Source of the DNA: Rhodospirillales bacterium
GTDB lineage: Bacteria > Pseudomonadota > Alphaproteobacteria > Acetobacterales > Acetobacteraceae
DNA: 64,000 nt
Assembly: GCA_017304945.1 (NCBI GenBank)
Contig: JAFKLG010000071.1
Location: forward strand, 16,474-80,473
Direction of reading: 5' to 3'
This document shows positions 51,858-60,455 of this stretch, piece by piece; positions within the stretch are counted from its first letter, which is position 1; each line of letters starts with the position of its first letter. The notes under the pieces are model-generated. The model did not search any database and was not told where the DNA came from. It saw only the letters and a list, made by a program, of their open reading frames with translations. The translations under genes were made by a program, and so were the position numbers.

Positions 51858-54719
51858 TCAGCCGAACCGCTCGAGCCGGAAGTGCGGGTCGATCGGGGTT
51901 CCGTGCAGGACGGCATCCGCGGTGAGCCGGCCGATGATCGGGCCCAGCGTGTAGCCGTTCGCGGAGACCGCGTTGAAGAAGCGGGGCAGGCCGGGCGCCT
52001 CGCCCAGGATGGGTGCGCGGTCGATCGCGGGGTTGATGCCGGTCCAGGCGCGCACCCACGACAGCGACCGCAGCGCGGGCAGCACCCGATGGCAGACCCA
52101 GAGATTGCCCTGGATGCTCTCGCGCAACGCCTGGGTGCGGCCGGTCGCCGGGTCGAAGCCGCCGAACCAGCCGCCGCCCACGAGGAAACTGCCGTTCGCC
52201 TGCTGCTTCAGCGAGAGATGGCGGTGCGCCAGCGCGATCAGGTGGTTGGTGAGGCGCGGCGCGGGTTCGGTCACGATCACCTGCTGCACCGTTCCGGTCA
52301 CCGGCAGATCGAGGCCGACCATGCGGCCGATCACGCTCGACCAGGGGCCGGTCGCATTCACCACGGTGCCGGCGGTCACCGGTCCTTTCGAGGTCTGGAC
52401 CACCCAGCCCGCCCCCTCCCGGGTGATCGCCTGCACCTCGGCGCCGCGCAGGAACCGCGCACCGGCCGCGGCCGCCTGGGTGCGCACCGCGAGCGTACCC
52501 CGCAGCGGGTCGCCGTAGCCCTCGGCGGGAACGAAGTCGGCGCCCACCAGCCGCGCGGAGAGCGCCGGGGCGAGGCTGCGCAGCTCGTTGGCCCCGAGGA
52601 CGTGGCTCTCGATCCCCCAGCGGCGCTCCATCTCCGACTTGCGGCGCAGCCAGGCGAGCCCGGCCGCGTCCTCCGCCAGCATCAGCCCGCCTTCGGTGCG
52701 GATGCCGAGGTCGTCGCCGGCAGCGGCGGCGATCTCCTTCCAGAGCGCGATGCTGCGGGGCGCGAGCGGCAGGGTGTGCGCCGCGGTGCCGCCATCCGCG
52801 GGCGTGTCGTCGCCGAAATCGTAGGACAGAAGCTGGACGTGCAGGCTGCCGGCATTGGCGGTGCTGGCCGCCATGCCGAGTTCGTCGCGCTCGATCAGCA
52901 GGACATCGGCGCCACCCTGGGCGAGGTACAGGGCGGTGCACAGCCCGGCGAGCCCGCCGCCCAGCACCGCCACCTGGGCGCTGCGCTGTTCCGGCGCGAG
53001 GTCCGGCACGGCATGGCGGTGCACCGGGGGCGTCGGCGCGGTGAGCAGCGGAGCCTGGAACTCGGGCGCCTCGAACATCAACGGCGCGGCGGGCGTGGGG
53101 CGGATCGGCGCGCGGGGCGCGGCGAAGGACTGGTCGCCCGGCGCCTCCGGGCAGAGACGCGCGACGGTGGCGCCGCAGAACCGGCCCTGGCAGCGCCCCA
53201 TCCCCGCGCGGGTCGCCTTCTTCAGCGCCGGGAGGGAGGTGAGTCCGGCCGCAAGGCCCTGACGCAGCCGGCCGGCGGTGACCTCCTCGCAGCGGCAGAC
53301 GATGGTGGCGTCGTCGAGCGGAGCGGGCGTGACGGGCGGGTAGAGCCGCCACAGCGCGGCCTGGAAGCGCAGCGCCTGGTCGAGCGCTTGCGCTGTCGCT
53401 GGGTCCGGTGGGGCAGCGAAGCCGAGGTCGCGCGCCGCGGCCGCGCCGGCCAGCCGCCCACGCGCCTGGGCCACGCGGGACCCGCCCAGCGCCGCGCCGT
53501 CTCCCACCGCGAACACGGCCTCATGGCTGGTGCGCCCCTCGCGGTCGGTTTCGGTGACCAGCGCGCCGGCGCCGCGTGGGTCGAAGCGGTGGCGCAGGCC
53601 GAGGGCCCGCGCGAGGCCGGTCTCCGGCTGGAAGCCCTGATTGATCGCGACGGTGTCGACCGCGAGCCGCGTCGCACCGAAGCAGGCAACGGCGACGCGG
53701 TCGGTGCCTTCCAGCGCGGTGAGCCGCGTGTCCCAATGCACCGGCACGCCGGCGCGCTTGAGGCGCAGCAGCATGGCGACACCCTCGCGCAGCAGGTCCG
53801 GCGCGGCGCGCCCCATCTGCCACGCCTCCCGCCAGGACTGCGCGCCCGGACGCGGCGCCGCCTCGAGCACCGCCAGCGGGGTGACGCCGCCCTCCAGCAG
53901 TTCACAGGCGAGTTGCAGGTTGAGCGGGCCGGTGCCGGCGATCAGCACGCGCTCTCCCGGCACCACGCGCTGGGCGCGCACCAGCGTCTGCAGGCCGCCG
54001 GTGGTGAGCACGCCCGGCAGCGTCCAGCCGGGGAGCGGCACCGGCGCCTCGTGCGCGCCGGGGGCGAGGATCAGGCGGCGCATGTGGCACGTGACGGCGC
54101 GGCCGCGGATCAGCACCCCGAGCTCGTCGGGTGCGAAGCCGCCCCACACCAGCGCCTCGGTCTCGATCCGTACGCCGGCCCGCAGCGCCCGGTCGCGGAG
54201 CGTCGCGCCCAGCGCAAACTGCGCATCCGGCGCCGGATCCACGTGGCTCGGCGCGAGCGGCTTGGCGTATTGCCCGCCGGTCGCGGCGCGCTCGTCCAAC
54301 AGCACGGTCGGCGCGCCGGCCTCCGCCGCGGCGATGGCGGCGGCGAGCCCGGCGGGACCACCGCCCACCACCAGGACGTCGGTGCAGAGTGTCTCCGGCG
54401 CCGGCTCCGTCGGGACGGGGCCCAACGGTGCGAGCGTGGTCGGGAACCCGCGCTGCACGACCATGCCGTCGGCGGCCTTGGTCATGCAGGCGCGTTGGCC
54501 GATCCGTCCGTCGATGGTGACGACGCAGTCCCAGCAGGCGCCCATGCCGCAATGCAGTCCGCGCGGCGCGCCTTCCGGCGTGTCGCGGAGCGCGACGATT
54601 CCGGCGGCGGAGAGGGCGGCGGCGACGCTCTCCCCCTCGAGCGCCGCGATCGGCGCGCCGTCGAAGCTGAAGGTGATCGGCTGACCGGCGGGGCGGATTC
54701 GCGGGTGGGGAAGGCGCAT
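51858..54719 (-). CDS. Fused FAD-dependent oxidoreductase: 2Fe-2S ferredoxin-like + FAD/NAD subunit + BFD-like + DAO domain (HcnABC/opine-oxidase-like)
   Basis: A 953-residue protein joining what are usually three polypeptides. Residues 1-100 form a ferredoxin-like 2Fe-2S domain (GLHCGMGACWDC with Cys57, Cys62, Cys65 and Cys78). Residues about 113-460 are a FAD/NAD(P) Rossmann domain (VLVVGGGPAGLAAAIAAAEA; GAHEAPVPLPGWTLPGVLTT; AVFAVGDGAALGGSRVAQAR). Residues 470-515 form a BFD-like 2Fe-2S site (IVCRCEEVTAGRL, GRCQGRFC). From about 575 a DadA/sarcosine-oxidase-beta DAO domain follows (VAVLGGGLAGLCTALYLAQG; EGYGDPLRGTLAVRTQA; VSANGYTLGPIIGRLTADA). It resembles HcnA-HcnB-HcnC or octopine/nopaline oxidase subunits in one chain. 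The substrate is probably an amino acid or opine. The start is uncertain within ten codons. Confidence 0.85.
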   Translation of the reverse strand: MRLPHPRIRPAGQPITFSFDGAPIAALEGESVAAALSAAGIVALRDTPEGAPRGLHCGMGACWDCVVTIDGRIGQRACMTKAADGMVVQRGFPTTLAPLGPVPTEPAPETLCTDVLVVGGGPAGLAAAIAAAEAGAPTVLLDERAATGGQYAKPLAPSHVDPAPDAQFALGATLRDRALRAGVRIETEALVWGGFAPDELGVLIRGRAVTCHMRRLILAPGAHEAPVPLPGWTLPGVLTTGGLQTLVRAQRVVPGERVLIAGTGPLNLQLACELLEGGVTPLAVLEAAPRPGAQSWREAWQMGRAAPDLLREGVAMLLRLKRAGVPVHWDTRLTALEGTDRVAVACFGATRLAVDTVAINQGFQPETGLARALGLRHRFDPRGAGALVTETDREGRTSHEAVFAVGDGAALGGSRVAQARGRLAGAAAARDLGFAAPPDPATAQALDQALRFQAALWRLYPPVTPAPLDDATIVCRCEEVTAGRLRQGLAAGLTSLPALKKATRAGMGRCQGRFCGATVARLCPEAPGDQSFAAPRAPIRPTPAAPLMFEAPEFQAPLLTAPTPPVHRHAVPDLAPEQRSAQVAVLGGGLAGLCTALYLAQGGADVLLIERDELGMAASTANAGSLHVQLLSYDFGDDTPADGGTAAHTLPLAPRSIALWKEIAAAAGDDLGIRTEGGLMLAEDAAGLAWLRRKSEMERRWGIESHVLGANELRSLAPALSARLVGADFVPAEGYGDPLRGTLAVRTQAAAAGARFLRGAEVQAITREGAGWVVQTSKGPVTAGTVVNATGPWSSVIGRMVGLDLPVTGTVQQVIVTEPAPRLTNHLIALAHRHLSLKQQANGSFLVGGGWFGGFDPATGRTQALRESIQGNLWVCHRVLPALRSLSWVRAWTGINPAIDRAPILGEAPGLPRFFNAVSANGYTLGPIIGRLTADAVLHGTPIDPHFRLERFG

Positions 54720-54854
54720 GGGTGCGAGCATGCCGCAGCGCAGCATCGAAGCGCCAGTCCCGGCGACGGCCGGCGCGTGCGCCCGATCGTTCCGCGCACG
54801 GTGGTGCTTTCGCGGGTGCTGACCGGATCGCCGCGCCTCCGATCCGACCGGCTG

Positions 54855-57053
54855 CTACATGAACGACACCGGGTCCACGTCCACCTCCACCCGTGCGCCG
54901 CGGGGCACCGGGACCTTGGCGAGCCAGTCCCGCAGGATCGGCTGCACCGCCATGTCCCGGCGCGTCTTCAGCAGCAGCCGCCTTCGATGGCGGCCGCGCA
55001 GGATCGACAGCGGCGCCGGCGCCGGCCCCAGCACCGTCACCCCGTCTCCGAACGGCGCGGCGCGGCCGAGGTCGCGCGCGAGCGCATCCGCCTCCGGCCC
55101 GGTATCGGCGCTGACGATCAGGGCGGCCAGGCGGCCATAGGGCGGCCAATGGCCGGGCCGGCGTTGCGCCGCCTCGCTGGCCATGAACGCCTCGAGGTCG
55201 CCGCGCACCAGCGCCTGCATCACCGGATGTTCGGGGGAGAAGGTCTGCAGCAGCACGCGACCGGGGGCCTCGGCGCGACCGGCGCGGCCGGCGACCTGGT
55301 GCAGCAACTGCACGGTGCGCTCCGCCGCGCGCAGGTCCCCGCCGGCCAGGCCGAGATCGGCATCGACCACCCCCACGAGTGTCAGATGCGGGAAGTGCCA
55401 GCCCTTGGCGACGATCTGCGTGCCGATGATCAGGTCGACCTCGCGCGCCTCGATCGCCCGCGCGGCGAGGGCGGCGGCATCGGGGCCGGGGATCGTGTCG
55501 CTCGCCATCACCAGGCGGCGGGCGTCGGGGAACCAGGCGGCGGCCTCCTCGGTGATGCGTTCGACGCCCGGCCCGACCGGGGTCAGGCTGTTGGCCGCGC
55601 CGCAGGCCGGGCATTCGGGCGGGATCGGGATGGTGTGGCCGCAGTGATGGCATTGCAGCTCGCGCCGTATGCGGTGCTCGACCAGCCAGGCGGTGCAGTT
55701 GGGGCACTGCATGCGATGGCCGCAATGCCGGCACAGGGTCAGCGGGGCATAGCCGCGACGATTGAGGAACAGCATCGCCTGCTCCCCGCGCGCCAGCGTC
55801 GCCTGCACCGCTTCCACCAGCGGGGGAGAGAGGAATTTCCCGCGCTCCGGCGGGGTGATGCGCAGGTCGATCGCCTCGACGCGCGGCAGCACCGCGCCGC
55901 CATGGCGGACCGGGAGGTGCAGGCGCGCGTAGCGACCCGCCTCCACGTTCGCGACCGTCTCCAGGCTGGGCGTGGCCGAGACCAGCACCGCCGGGGCCGA
56001 ACAGAACCGCGCGCGGACCACCGCCATGTCGCGGGCGTGGTAGACGACCCCGTCCTCCTGCTTGAAGGCGGTCTCGTGCTCCTCGTCCACCACGATCAGG
56101 CCGAGGTCGGGGAACGGCAGGAACAGTGCCGAACGGGCGCCGACCACGACCGGAGCGCCGCCTTCGGCGACCGCGCGCCACGTGGTGCGGCGCACGCGTG
56201 AGGTCAGGTCGGAATGCCACACCGCCGGCGCGACGCCGAAGCGCCGCGTGAACCGCTCGAGCCACTGGGAGGACAGCGCGATCTCCGGCAGCAGCACCAG
56301 CGCCTGGCGTCCCTGGCGCAGGCACTCGGCCACGGCTTCCAGATAGACCTCGGTCTTGCCGGACCCGGTCACGCCGTCCAGCAGGGTGACCGAGAAGCTC
56401 CGCTCCGCCACCGCCTGCCGCAGCGTCGCCGCGGCCTGCTCCTGGTCCTCCGACAGCAACGGGCGGCCGGCGTCGAGGTCGGGCTGCGCGAAGGGAGGTG
56501 CGGCCGGAATGGGCACGCTGGCGAGCAGGCCGGCCTGCTCCATGCCGCGGATCACCGCGGTCCCGACCTCGGCCGCGCGCGCGAGCTCTCCGGTGCCGCG
56601 TGGTTCGGCGCGGGCCAGCACCGCCAGCACGCGCTCCCGCGCCGGGGTCATCCGCACGCCGACGGGCGCTGGCGCGATGCGCTGCCATCCGGAGGTCGGG
56701 AGCGGGGCGGGACGGGCCACCCGCAGCGCCATCGCCATCACCTCGCCGGGGGGCGACAGGGTGTAGGAGGCGATCCAGTCGATGAAGCGACGCAGGTCCT
56801 CCCGCATCGGCGGCGTATCCAGCACCCCGATCAGCGGTTTCAGCTTGTGGTCGGGCACGGCGCGGTCGGGCGGCGCATCCCAGACCACGCCCACCTCCTC
56901 CCGCCGGTTGAGCGGGACCAGCACCACGTCGCCGGGGGCGACCGTGAGTTCGGGCGGCACCAGATAGTCGAACGGACCAGGAAACGGGTAGGGCAGCATC
57001 ACCGGCACGCGCCGGCTGTCGTTTTCGCTTCGCTTTTGGGGGCCGCCCGACAT
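54855..57053 (-). CDS. priA: Primosomal protein N' (replication restart helicase PriA)
   Basis: A 732-residue DNA-dependent helicase for restarting stalled forks. Features in order: [20 protein letters not shown] in the 3'-DNA-binding domain, Walker [31 protein letters not shown] box with [29 protein letters not shown], the zinc-binding region [20 protein letters not shown] and [20 protein letters not shown] (eight Cys), and helicase motif [22 protein letters not shown]. Length matches the family. ATG 57053 was chosen; the coding strand continues upstream only as an artefact. Its start lies within the promoter region of the divergent fsa gene. Confidence 0.95.
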   Translation of the reverse strand: MSGGPQKRSENDSRRVPVMLPYPFPGPFDYLVPPELTVAPGDVVLVPLNRREEVGVVWDAPPDRAVPDHKLKPLIGVLDTPPMREDLRRFIDWIASYTLSPPGEVMAMALRVARPAPLPTSGWQRIAPAPVGVRMTPARERVLAVLARAEPRGTGELARAAEVGTAVIRGMEQAGLLASVPIPAAPPFAQPDLDAGRPLLSEDQEQAAATLRQAVAERSFSVTLLDGVTGSGKTEVYLEAVAECLRQGRQALVLLPEIALSSQWLERFTRRFGVAPAVWHSDLTSRVRRTTWRAVAEGGAPVVVGARSALFLPFPDLGLIVVDEEHETAFKQEDGVVYHARDMAVVRARFCSAPAVLVSATPSLETVANVEAGRYARLHLPVRHGGAVLPRVEAIDLRITPPERGKFLSPPLVEAVQATLARGEQAMLFLNRRGYAPLTLCRHCGHRMQCPNCTAWLVEHRIRRELQCHHCGHTIPIPPECPACGAANSLTPVGPGVERITEEAAAWFPDARRLVMASDTIPGPDAAALAARAIEAREVDLIIGTQIVAKGWHFPHLTLVGVVDADLGLAGGDLRAAERTVQLLHQVAGRAGRAEAPGRVLLQTFSPEHPVMQALVRGDLEAFMASEAAQRRPGHWPPYGRLAALIVSADTGPEADALARDLGRAAPFGDGVTVLGPAPAPLSILRGRHRRRLLLKTRRDMAVQPILRDWLAKVPVPRGARVEVDVDPVSFM

Positions 57054-57063
57054 CCTATATAAC
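57034..57063 (+). promoter_or_regulatory. Candidate promoter of the fsa gene
   Basis: TATAAC (57058-57063), a five-of-six match to a -10 box, lies in an A+T-rich patch (CCTATATAACC) 51 bp before the ATG. TTTTGG at 57034-57039 is a weak -35 with an 18-base spacer. The element overlaps the priA start codon on the other strand. Confidence 0.35.
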
Positions 57064-57114
57064 CTGTCCCATCCTGACCGACCCCCAGGCGTAGCCGCAA
57101 ACCGGAGCGATCGC

Positions 57115-57768
57115 ATGAAGTTCTTCGTCGACACCGCAGAAATCGCGGACATCAAGTCGCTCGCTGCCAGCGGCCTGCTGGACGGCGTCACCACCAACCC
57201 CAGCCTGATCGCCAAGAGCGGGCGGCAGTTCAAGGAGGTGATCAAGGAGATCTGCGACATCGTCCCCGGCCCCGTCAGCGCCGAGGTCGCCTCGACCGAC
57301 TTCGAGAACATGATGGCCGAGGCGAAGGTGCTGCGCCCGATCGCCAAGAACGTCACCATCAAGGTGCCGCTGACCCCGGACGGGCTGCGCGCCTGCCGTG
57401 CACTGACCGATGACGGCGCGATGGTGAACGTGACCCTGTGCTTCTCGCCCGCGCAGGCGCTGCTGGCCGCCAAGGCCGGCGCCACCTTCGTCAGCCCCTT
57501 CGTCGGCCGGCTGGACGACATCGGCTATGACGGCATGAAGCTGATCGCCGACATCGTGCAGATCTACAAGAACTACCCGTTCAAGACCGAGGTGCTGGTC
57601 GCCTCCGTCCGCCACCCGATCCATGTCGTGGAAGCCGCCAAGATCGGCGCGCATGTCGCGACCCTGCCGCCGCCGGTGCTGCGCTCCCTCTTCAACCACC
57701 CGCTGACGGAGAAGGGCCTCGCCAACTTCGTGGCGGACTGGAAGAAGACGGGCCAGTCGATCATCTGA
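57115..57768 (+). CDS. fsa: Fructose-6-phosphate aldolase / short transaldolase
   Basis: A 217-residue class I aldolase of the short transaldolase (FSA/TalC) type, working either as transaldolase in the pentose phosphate pathway or as F6P aldolase. Motifs are [53 protein letters not shown], and [19 protein letters not shown], whose Lys forms the Schiff base; [20 protein letters not shown] and [18 protein letters not shown] follow. CGGAGCG gives a short SD seven bases before the ATG. It is first in a run with the DUF484 and xerC genes, with a 12-bp gap to DUF484. Confidence 0.93.
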   Translation: MKFFVDTAEIADIKSLAASGLLDGVTTNPSLIAKSGRQFKEVIKEICDIVPGPVSAEVASTDFENMMAEAKVLRPIAKNVTIKVPLTPDGLRACRALTDDGAMVNVTLCFSPAQALLAAKAGATFVSPFVGRLDDIGYDGMKLIADIVQIYKNYPFKTEVLVASVRHPIHVVEAAKIGAHVATLPPPVLRSLFNHPLTEKGLANFVADWKKTGQSII

Positions 57769-57779
57769 TCGATCCGATT

Positions 57780-58430
57780 TTGGCCGAACCGGACCGCCGG
57801 CCTCACGCAGAAGGGGATGCCGCCTTCGTGGCGGCGTTCCTGCGCGAGAACCCGAACTGGCTGGCGGAGAACCCGACGCTCTACTGCGTCCTGGCGCCCC
57901 CCGAACGCGTGCATGGGGAGGCGCTGGCCGATCACATGGCGGCCATGATCCGCGCCGAACGCGCCCATGCGGCGGCCATGACCGAACGCGCCGACGGCGT
58001 GCTGGCGGCCGGCCGCGCGGCGGCCAGCCTGGCGGGCCGGGTGCAGGAAGCGGTGCTGGCGCTGCTGCGCGCCGCCGACCCGCTGGACTGCATCGGCCAG
58101 GAAATGCCGGGGATCCTGGGAATGGACGCCGTCCATCTCTGCCTGGAGACGCCCCGCGCCGGCACCCAATTCCTTCCCCCCGGAACCGTCGCGCGCCTGC
58201 TGGAAGGACGCCAGGTGCTGTTCCGCGCCGTCGCGACCGACGGACGGCTGCTGCATGCCGAGGCTGCGGGACTGGCCGATCATGACGCGCTCGCGCTGGT
58301 ACCGGGGGAAGGACCGCCCGCGTTGCTCGCACTGCTCGCGCGGGATCCGGCCGTGCTCGACCCGGCCCAGGGATCCGGGGCCCTCGGCTTCCTCGGCCGC
58401 GCCGTGGCCGCCGCGCTCGGCCGCGGATGA
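57780..58430 (+). CDS. DUF484 (GAF-like) family protein
   Basis: A 216-residue protein with the DUF484 layout: FVAAFLRENPNWLAENPTLY near residue 18, a helical stretch LADHMAAMIRAERAHAAAMT, then a GAF-like sheet (LLRAADPLDCIGQEMPGILG; MDAVHLCLETPRAGTQFLPP). DUF484 genes are found next to xerC in many Proteobacteria, and so here: its stop overlaps the xerC start by 4 bp. Function unknown. The start is TTG 57780, just after the fsa stop, with no good SD; later in-frame candidates do not preserve the conserved N-terminal region. Confidence 0.85.
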   Translation: MAEPDRRPHAEGDAAFVAAFLRENPNWLAENPTLYCVLAPPERVHGEALADHMAAMIRAERAHAAAMTERADGVLAAGRAAASLAGRVQEAVLALLRAADPLDCIGQEMPGILGMDAVHLCLETPRAGTQFLPPGTVARLLEGRQVLFRAVATDGRLLHAEAAGLADHDALALVPGEGPPALLALLARDPAVLDPAQGSGALGFLGRAVAAALGRG

Positions 58431-59332
58431 CGGGCGAGGACGCCCGCGCGGCCTTTCTCGCGTGGTTCGCCGCCGAACGTCGGGCCGCCCCGCTGACCGT
58501 CGAGGCGTACGGGTCCGATCTCGCCCAGTTCCTGGGATTCCTGACGCAGCATCTCGGCGGTGAGCCGGACCTGGCTGCCCTGGGAGCGTTGCGGCAGGCG
58601 GATTTCCGCGCCTGGCTGGCGGCCATGGCCGCCGATGGAAGCGGCACCGCGACCCGCGCGCGGCACCTGTCGGCTGTCCGCAGCTTCTTTCGCTGGCTGG
58701 CGCGGCGGCAGGGCGTGGACAACCCCGCCGTCCGGCTGATCGCCACGCCGCGCAGCAAGCGGCCGGTGCCGCGCGCATTGCCGCCCCCGCAGGCGCGCGG
58801 GGTCGCGGAGGATGTCGCGGAGCTGTCCGACGACGCCGCCATCCAGGCCCGCGACACCGCGCTGTTCACGCTGCTCTATGGCTGCGGCCTGCGCATCGCC
58901 GAGGCCTTGTCGCTTGATGTGCGCGACGTGCCGCGCGCCGACGCGCCGCTGCGCGTGCTGGGCAAGGGCTCCAAGGAACGGATCGTGCCGGTGCTGCCCG
59001 CGGTGCGGGAGGCGATCGCGGCGTGGCTGCGGCTGCATCCGAACCCTGTCTCCGACGCGCCGCTGTTCCTGGGCGCGCGCGGCAAGCGCCTGGACCCGGG
59101 GGTCGCGCAACGGACGATGCGGATCTACCGGCAGCAGAACGGCCTGCCCGAACACGCGACGCCACATGCGCTGCGGCATTCGTTTGCGACTCATCTGCTG
59201 GCGGGTGGCGCGGATCTCCGCTCGATCCAGGAGCTGCTCGGGCATGCGAGCCTGTCGACCACCCAGCGCTATACGTCGGTGGACGAGGCGCATCTGCTGG
59301 AAGTCTGGCGGAAGGCGCACCCGCGGGCTTAG
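58427..59332 (+). CDS. xerC: Site-specific tyrosine recombinase XerC
   Basis: A 301-residue tyrosine recombinase that resolves chromosome dimers with XerD at dif. The N-terminal SAM-like core-binding domain has RAAPLTVEAYGSDLAQFLGF and LSAVRSFFRWLARRQ. Catalytic residues are visible: Arg in LYGCGLRIAEALSLDVRDV, Lys in VLGKGSKERIVPV, His-x-x-Arg in PHALRHSFATHLLAGGADLR, His in ELLGHASLSTTQRYTSV and the nucleophilic Tyr in the same stretch. It belongs to the housekeeping XerC class rather than to an island integrase; its gene order after DUF484 supports this. Overlap with the DUF484 gene is 4 bp. Confidence 0.93.
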   Translation: MTGEDARAAFLAWFAAERRAAPLTVEAYGSDLAQFLGFLTQHLGGEPDLAALGALRQADFRAWLAAMAADGSGTATRARHLSAVRSFFRWLARRQGVDNPAVRLIATPRSKRPVPRALPPPQARGVAEDVAELSDDAAIQARDTALFTLLYGCGLRIAEALSLDVRDVPRADAPLRVLGKGSKERIVPVLPAVREAIAAWLRLHPNPVSDAPLFLGARGKRLDPGVAQRTMRIYRQQNGLPEHATPHALRHSFATHLLAGGADLRSIQELLGHASLSTTQRYTSVDEAHLLEVWRKAHPRA

Positions 59333-59455
59333 TGGGGGTGGGGTGGCTCGTCGCAGCCCCGTCGTCGGCAACGCGCTGCGTCTGCGGACGGTGCGCGCAT
59401 GACGCGTGGCTCCCCCGGGCCCGGCGCGTGCAAACTGAGCGCGGGTCGATCGGCA

Positions 59456-59484
59456 TTGTCCGGCTTCGGGCAAAACGATAGATT
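59456..59484 (+). promoter_or_regulatory. Candidate promoter of the copper-resistance operon
   Basis: TTGTCC (59456-59461), 17 bases, TAGATT (59479-59484). Each hexamer matches the consensus at four positions. The -10 lies only six bases before the ATG at 59491, so the transcript would be leaderless or the real start lies downstream. No CueR or CsoR-like palindrome was recognised. No gene lies between xerC and this site (59333-59490). Confidence 0.3.
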
Positions 59485-59490
59485 CGTCCG

Positions 59491-59847
59491 ATGCTGCAGC
59501 TGGTGCGGAAAATTCTGCTCGTGATCTGCGCCCTCGCCTTTGTGGCGGCGCCCACGATCAGCTTTTCCCCGGCAGCCGCATCGGCCGGCGCACCTTGTAC
59601 GCATGAACCCGCGACCGGCACCGAGAGCCATCACGCGAGTGCCCCTTCCTCTCATAACGACCATCACGGCGCCGCTTGCCTTGCCTGCTGCCTTGGTGCC
59701 TGCACCGCCCTTCCCGGGCTTCCGCCGCGCGTGACCGTCGGGTCTGCCGCGTTTACCGCGACACCGATTGCCTATTGGGAAGGCGCGAACACGCTCGCCA
59801 GCCGTTCGATCGCACCCGATCTCGGCCCTCCCAGACGGTGGATCTGA
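59491..59847 (+). CDS. Small secreted Cys/His-rich protein at the head of the copper operon
   Basis: A 118-residue exported protein. Residues 1-32 are a signal peptide (LVRKILLVICALAFVAAPTI, then PAAASAG). The mature part is Cys/His-rich: APCTHEPATGTESHH, SSHNDHHGAACLACCLGACT, where the spaced His and Cys residues could bind copper. Similar small proteins often precede cusF/copA genes but are uncharacterised. It is followed after 137 bp by the CusF-like gene. G+C and codon use are visibly lower than upstream genes, as in the rest of this operon. Confidence 0.65.
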   Translation: MLQLVRKILLVICALAFVAAPTISFSPAAASAGAPCTHEPATGTESHHASAPSSHNDHHGAACLACCLGACTALPGLPPRVTVGSAAFTATPIAYWEGANTLASRSIAPDLGPPRRWI

Positions 59848-59984
59848 TTTAGCCCCGACGCCGCAAGGCCCGGGGATGGGAACGCGCGCCAGCTGAGGCA
59901 CCGCCTCCCTCCCTTTCTCCGATCGATCCAACGGATTCGCCGGGCTGCGCCATGTGCGCGGCGGCGAGCAGAAAGCGAATGCTC

Positions 59985-60455
59985 ATGACCACCCGTCTCA
60001 CCCGCCCCCTGGCTCTGGCCGGGCTCATTCTGTTGGCCGCTTGCGCGAATTCATCCGCAACACCGACCGCCGTCGAAGCCTCGCCTCTCATGGGCGTTGA
60101 TCTTGGATCTTCCTCCCGCGTGCCGCGCACGCAACTTGCCATGGCCGGCACCGGCCATGAGGCGCATCGCATGGCGACGGATTCCGGCTCCGTTCAGCGC
60201 GTTCATGACGGCCGAAGCGACGCGCACGCGACCGGCACCGTCAATTCCGTCGATGCCGCCGCGCACAAGATCAACCTGAGCCACGGTCCCATTCCCGCGC
60301 TCGGCTGGCCGGCCATGACCATGGATTTTGCCGTCGCACCTTCGGTCGATCTCAGCCGCATCAAGCCTGGCGCCCGGGTCAATGTCTCGCTCGAGAAGGG
60401 CAAGGGTGGCATGTATGAAGTCCAGTCGGTGCAGCCGGCCGGCGGAGCGCGCTGA
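59985..60455 (+). CDS. Periplasmic copper-binding lipoprotein with CusF-like domain
   Basis: A 156-residue lipoprotein. The lipobox LILLAACANS (Cys20 lipidated) ends the signal peptide. The C-terminal 85 residues form the CusF/CusB-associated small beta barrel: HATGTVNSVDAAAHKINLSH, GPIPALGWPAMTMDFAVAPS and SRIKPGARVNVSLEKGKGG; W-P-A-M-T-M-D-F holds the Trp and two Met of the CusF Cu(I) site, and the His in NLSHGPI is the fourth ligand. It probably carries Cu(I) in the periplasm. ATG 59985 was chosen; 59979 is an alternative. The stop overlaps the copA start by one base. The 137 bp upstream (59848-59984) hold no gene. Confidence 0.85.
   Translation: MTTRLTRPLALAGLILLAACANSSATPTAVEASPLMGVDLGSSSRVPRTQLAMAGTGHEAHRMATDSGSVQRVHDGRSDAHATGTVNSVDAAAHKINLSHGPIPALGWPAMTMDFAVAPSVDLSRIKPGARVNVSLEKGKGGMYEVQSVQPAGGAR

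Noticed and set aside
51882..56201. Plus-strand open frame of about 1440 codons
   Set aside because: It is antisense to the fused oxidoreductase and priA, both with clear motifs; its composition (Arg/Ala/Gly/His) is that of a shadow frame.
58427..59332. Phage or island integrase next to the copper genes
   Set aside because: Sequence and its overlap with DUF484 identify it as housekeeping XerC.
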